64,000 nucleotides of DNA from Bacillus gaemokensis. Lineage in GTDB: Bacteria; Bacillota; Bacilli; Bacillales; Bacillaceae_G. Below the pieces are notes generated by a model, which was not told where the DNA came from, did not search any database, and saw nothing but the letters and a program-made list of their open reading frames with translations. The stretch spans positions 270,357-334,356 of the forward strand of contig NZ_LTAQ01000001.1 in NCBI RefSeq assembly GCF_001590835.1, written 5' to 3'. The position numbers and the translations under genes are program-made. This document shows, piece after piece, positions 62,918 through 64,000 of this stretch. How positions within the stretch are numbered: position 1 is the first letter of the stretch; each line of letters starts with the position of its first letter.

Positions 62918-63694
62918 ATGGTTACAAATCGTGTTGTCTTTTTAACAGGTGCTGCAAGTGGTATTGGTTATGAAATGGGAAATGCGTTTGCGAAGGAAGG
63001 AGCGAAAGTAGTAATTAGTGATCGCCTTGAAGATCGTGCAAAAGAAGCTGCTGAACAATTACGTAAAGAAGGTTATGATGCAATCGGACTAAAATGTGAT
63101 GTTACCTCTGAACAAGAAATATCCGTAGCAATTTCTGAAACTATAAAAAAATTTGGTTCACTTGATATATTAATTAATAACGCAGGTATGCAACATGTTT
63201 CACCAATCGAAGAGTTTCCAACTGATAAGTTTGAACTGCTCATTAAAATTATGCAAATTGCACCGTTCATTGCAATCAAACACGCTTTTCCAATTATGAA
63301 AAAACAAGCGTATGGCCGAATTATTAATGTTGCCTCAATTAATGGTCTTGTTGGATTTGCTGGAAAAGCTGCCTATAATAGTGCGAAACATGGTGTAATT
63401 GGTTTAACAAAAGTAGCCGCCTTAGAAGGAGCTGTACACGGCATTACTGCAAATGCTCTTTGTCCAGGCTATGTTGATACTCCTCTTGTCCGGAATCAAC
63501 TTCAAGATTTAGCAGCAACAAGAAACGTTCCACTAGAAAGAGTATTAGAAGATGTCATTTATCCACTCGTACCACAAAAACGATTGCTGGAAGTGCAAGA
63601 AATCGCCGATTATGCTTTATTTTTAGCAAGTGAAAAAGCAAAAGGAATAACTGGTCAAGCAGTTGTCATTGATGGAGGATATACAGCACAATAA
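62918..63694 (+). CDS. bdhA: 3-hydroxybutyrate dehydrogenase (SDR)
   Basis: A 258-residue SDR that interconverts 3-hydroxybutyrate and acetoacetate with NAD. Features: TGAASGIGYEMG cofactor loop, NNAGMQHVSPIEEFP typical of 3HBDH, catalytic YNSAKHG (Tyr/Lys), and ANALCPGYVDTPLV. Strong AAAGGAG. Downstream is a terminator. With the thiolase at 57427 it would allow ketone-body use, though they are not in one operon. Confidence 0.9.
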   Translation: MVTNRVVFLTGAASGIGYEMGNAFAKEGAKVVISDRLEDRAKEAAEQLRKEGYDAIGLKCDVTSEQEISVAISETIKKFGSLDILINNAGMQHVSPIEEFPTDKFELLIKIMQIAPFIAIKHAFPIMKKQAYGRIINVASINGLVGFAGKAAYNSAKHGVIGLTKVAALEGAVHGITANALCPGYVDTPLVRNQLQDLAATRNVPLERVLEDVIYPLVPQKRLLEVQEIADYALFLASEKAKGITGQAVVIDGGYTAQ

Positions 63695-63699
63695 ATTTT

Positions 63700-63735
63700 A
63701 AAAGGCTTGTACTCTCAAAAAAGCACAAGCCTTTT
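63700..63735 (+). terminator. Terminator of bdhA
   Basis: AAAAGGCTTGT pairs with ACAAGCCTTTT around a loop of 14 bases; near the convergent yvrJ stop. Confidence 0.85.
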
Positions 63736-63738
63736 ACT

Positions 63739-63900
63739 TCACTTCGTTTCATTCGGAATTTCGTATCTTTTCATTTGCTGCGGGATTTTCTCTATTGCGA
63801 TAATTACACCATCTAACTTATTTTCAATACGATGTAATAAATATAACGTCACAACAATCGGAAATCCTACATTACCAATCATAGAGATCCATTCCTCCAT
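63739..63900 (-). CDS. yvrJ: YvrJ-family small protein (53 aa)
   Basis: Opens MEEWISMIGNVGFPIVVTLY, then LLHRIENKLDGVI and a basic/polar tail ending RYEIPNETK. The NVGFPIVVTLYLLHRIE segment is the YvrJ hallmark; B. subtilis yvrJ is similar. One membrane helix, function unknown. AGGGGGGAG precedes the ATG at 63900 by 6 bases. Confidence 0.85.
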   Translation of the reverse strand: MEEWISMIGNVGFPIVVTLYLLHRIENKLDGVIIAIEKIPQQMKRYEIPNETK

Positions 63901-63954
63901 CTAACTCCCCCCTTTCTCTTAAATAAATAAGAACAAGAAAGGAAATTTGGCAAT

Positions 63955-63987
63955 AAAAAACAAGCTATTACTCATTAGCTTGTTTTT
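63955..63987. terminator. Terminator near the window edge
   Basis: AAACAAGCTA pairs with TAGCTTGTTT around TTACTCAT; belongs to a gene outside the window or acts in both directions. Confidence 0.8.
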
Positions 63988-64000
63988 CAAATAACAAAGC

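Overview
The window is about 35% GC, uses AGGAGG-type ribosome binding sites, and looks like a chromosomal segment of a Bacillus cereus group bacterium. Three things support this. Much of the first half matches, gene by gene, the pdh-def-rnjA-ktrC-yku region of Bacillus subtilis. Several small proteins are typical of the group (a YjcZ-like spore peptide, ComJ/NucA, YvrJ). At least eight sites carry whole or damaged copies of a ~155-bp repeat whose length, ATAAA/TTTAT ends and paired stems match bcr1, a repeat known from the B. cereus group. I cannot name the species; several proteins differ enough from the B. cereus versions I remember to suggest a divergent member.

Layout. 1-4367: pyruvate dehydrogenase operon pdhABCD on the minus strand (pdhD cut by the window edge), with a long leader. 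4881-9307: YjcZ-like peptide, peptide deformylase, HAD phosphatase, a 23-residue cationic peptide, then rpoY-rnjA. 9357-18054: minus-strand block of ktrC, a membrane protein, thioredoxin-like ykuV with peroxiredoxin ykuU, the lysine/cell-wall genes dapH-dapL, ccpC, c-di-AMP receptor darB, abbA, ykuK, a zinc ribbon and ykuJ. 18288-30943: glutaredoxin, YkuI, FadH, YkuE, a spore-coat-like protein, ppk/ppx, YkyB, YkyA, a polysaccharide deacetylase, a decayed GGDEF gene and a holin-like protein. 31184-36982: an efflux pump with a PadR regulator, and metE behind a cobalamin riboswitch. 37126-42123: comJ-nucA, a MerR-like coiled-coil protein, a KinB-like kinase and patA. 42145-52372: maltose/maltodextrin regulon (malR, malEFG, cyclomaltodextrinase, malL, msmX) with shared LacI-type operators. 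52433-64000: mixed accessory genes, including several broken ones, a PadR/HAAS membrane module and 3-hydroxybutyrate dehydrogenase.

How the genes fit together. The maltodextrin genes form a complete route: MalE captures the sugar, MalFG with MsmX import it, and cyclomaltodextrinase and MalL hydrolyse it, under MalR and probably CcpA. Several genes serve sporulation and competence (abbA, kinB, nucA/comJ, spore-surface peptides). Others handle redox stress (ykuU/ykuV, glutaredoxin), polyphosphate (ppk/ppx) and fatty acids (fadH, thiolase).

Most of the window is ordinary core genome, and I found no clearly new large system. The items most worth a second look are bcr1 copies that begin on the stop codons of three genes, a PadR promoter bracketed by two near-identical palindromes, a palindromic operator inside the efflux-pump promoter, several very small peptides with strong ribosome binding sites, and a set of decaying genes (GGDEF, DUF4184-like, HAAS paralogue, SDR and an unidentified C-terminal fragment), three of which have single-base changes in homopolymer runs.
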